This document shows, one piece after another, positions 5,379-5,678 of a stretch of DNA of 5,678 nt. The notes under the pieces are model-generated. The model saw only the letters and a program-made list of their open reading frames with translations. It ran no database searches and had not been told where the DNA came from. The DNA comes from an uncultured Ruminococcus sp. (GTDB lineage: Bacteria; Bacillota; Clostridia; Oscillospirales; Ruminococcaceae), in the NCBI GenBank assembly GCA_902464115.1, contig CABQIF010000128.1, forward strand, positions 1 through 5,678, in the 5' to 3' direction. The position numbers and the translations under genes were made by a program. The number at the start of each line of letters is the position of its first letter. Within the stretch, counting starts at the first letter, position 1.

Positions 5379-5597
5379 ATTGCCTCTGAAATGTCGCAAA
5401 AATTCGTTTGGAAAGACGTGATTTCGAGGAAAAACGCAGGGGATTTATCAGATATTTTGCGATGAAAAGTGGGCGGAGAGCGGAAGCATTTGACGAAAAG
5501 GGGCAGGAAGCGTGCGATGGGAACAAGAAATGCGGTGGAAAGGCGGAAAGTGGCAGGAAAGCACAGAAAGGAAAGTTTTTCGGTGAAGCGGGAAGTG
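5379..5597. other. purine-rich non-coding stretch
   Basis: From about 5408 the plus strand is strongly skewed to G and A, with many GGAAAG, GGCAGG and GCGG-like runs. Short open frames exist on both strands, for example one from a TTG at 5408, but they lack a credible ribosome binding site and protein-like composition. I see no gene, tRNA or terminator here. It lies upstream of the noc-like promoter, so it is not part of that gene's leader. Confidence 0.5.
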
Positions 5598-5640
5598 GCT
5601 GCAAGATATGAGCCGCAGGCAAATAAAAAGTTTTTCGGTG
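5572..5640. repeat. 14-bp direct repeat at the right element's inner edge
   Basis: AAAGTTTTTCGGTG occurs at 5572-5585 and again at 5627-5640, start points 55 bp apart. The second copy is inside the inverted repeat element and abuts its core hairpin arm (GCAGCA, from 5640). The first lies just outside the element's inner end. It may mark a partial second copy or a rearrangement of the element. Confidence 0.6.
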
Positions 5641-5678
5641 CAGCAGTTTTTCAAAAATGCTGCCGAGGTGTGGGCGAG
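5598..5678 (-). repeat. right copy of ~81-bp inverted repeat element
   Basis: Reverse complement of the element at 62-142, pointing inward. Its core hairpin has arms GCAGCA (5640-5645) and TGCTGC (5658-5663) around the shared A/T-rich middle. Compared with the left copy, two arm positions differ and both keep pairing (C-G to G-C, and A-T to G-C). The second stem seen in the left copy (117-142) is mostly lost here; only four outer pairs remain. The element runs to the window edge, so any continuation like the hairpins at 8-71 is not visible. Confidence 0.75.

Noticed and set aside
5408..5611. 67-residue plus-strand open frame near the right end
   Set aside because: TTG start without a ribosome binding site, composition explained by purine skew, and it runs into the repeat element.
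1..5678. transposon with the repeats as terminal inverted repeats
   Set aside because: No transposase, target duplication or mobile cargo is visible; the interior carries housekeeping genes. A dispersed repeat family is the simpler reading.
1..5678. replication origin or CRISPR array
   Set aside because: I saw no DnaA-box cluster (TTATCCACA-like) and no regularly spaced direct repeats.

Overview
The window looks like chromosomal DNA from a low-to-mid GC Gram-positive anaerobe of the Clostridia, most likely a Ruminococcus-like member of the Oscillospiraceae. The evidence is the AGGA-type ribosome binding sites, the paired ParB and Noc-like proteins, the style of the seryl-tRNA synthetase, and a DUF6270-like protein. 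The genus is inferred from protein style and was not confirmed by a search.

Layout: positions 1-142 hold a dense run of predicted hairpins, including one copy of an ~81-bp repeat (62-142). A plus-strand series follows: parB (197-1054), a 111-residue protein of unknown function (1072-1407), a terminator-like hairpin (1416-1458), serS (1480-2769), a parS-like 16-mer (2800-2815) and a 443-residue DUF6270/SGNH-like protein (2833-4164). A strong bidirectional terminator (4194-4234) ends this series. A second ParB-family gene, Noc-like, runs convergently on the minus strand (4404-5264) from a near-consensus promoter (5315-5343). Upstream of it lies about 200 bp of purine-skewed DNA with no convincing gene, then a second, inverted copy of the repeat (5598-5678) that runs into the window edge.

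How the genes relate: the two ParB-family proteins carry different DNA-specificity residues. The first has the ParB (parS) type and the second the Noc type. The first keeps the CTP-binding motifs; in the second these are replaced at nearly every signature position. Between the two genes lies a palindrome one base from the Firmicutes parS consensus, and the changed base is the one found in the Noc site. No parA/soj or rsmG/gidB is visible, and the first ParB lacks the basic N-terminal residues that normally stimulate ParA. serS is a housekeeping gene, apparently embedded in the same transcription direction behind a hairpin with a competing alternative fold.

The most novel signals are the inward-facing repeat pair at the two ends, whose central hairpin shows two compensatory base-pair changes; the Noc-like protein with a lost CTP motif; the hybrid parS/Noc site; and the possible attenuator in front of serS.
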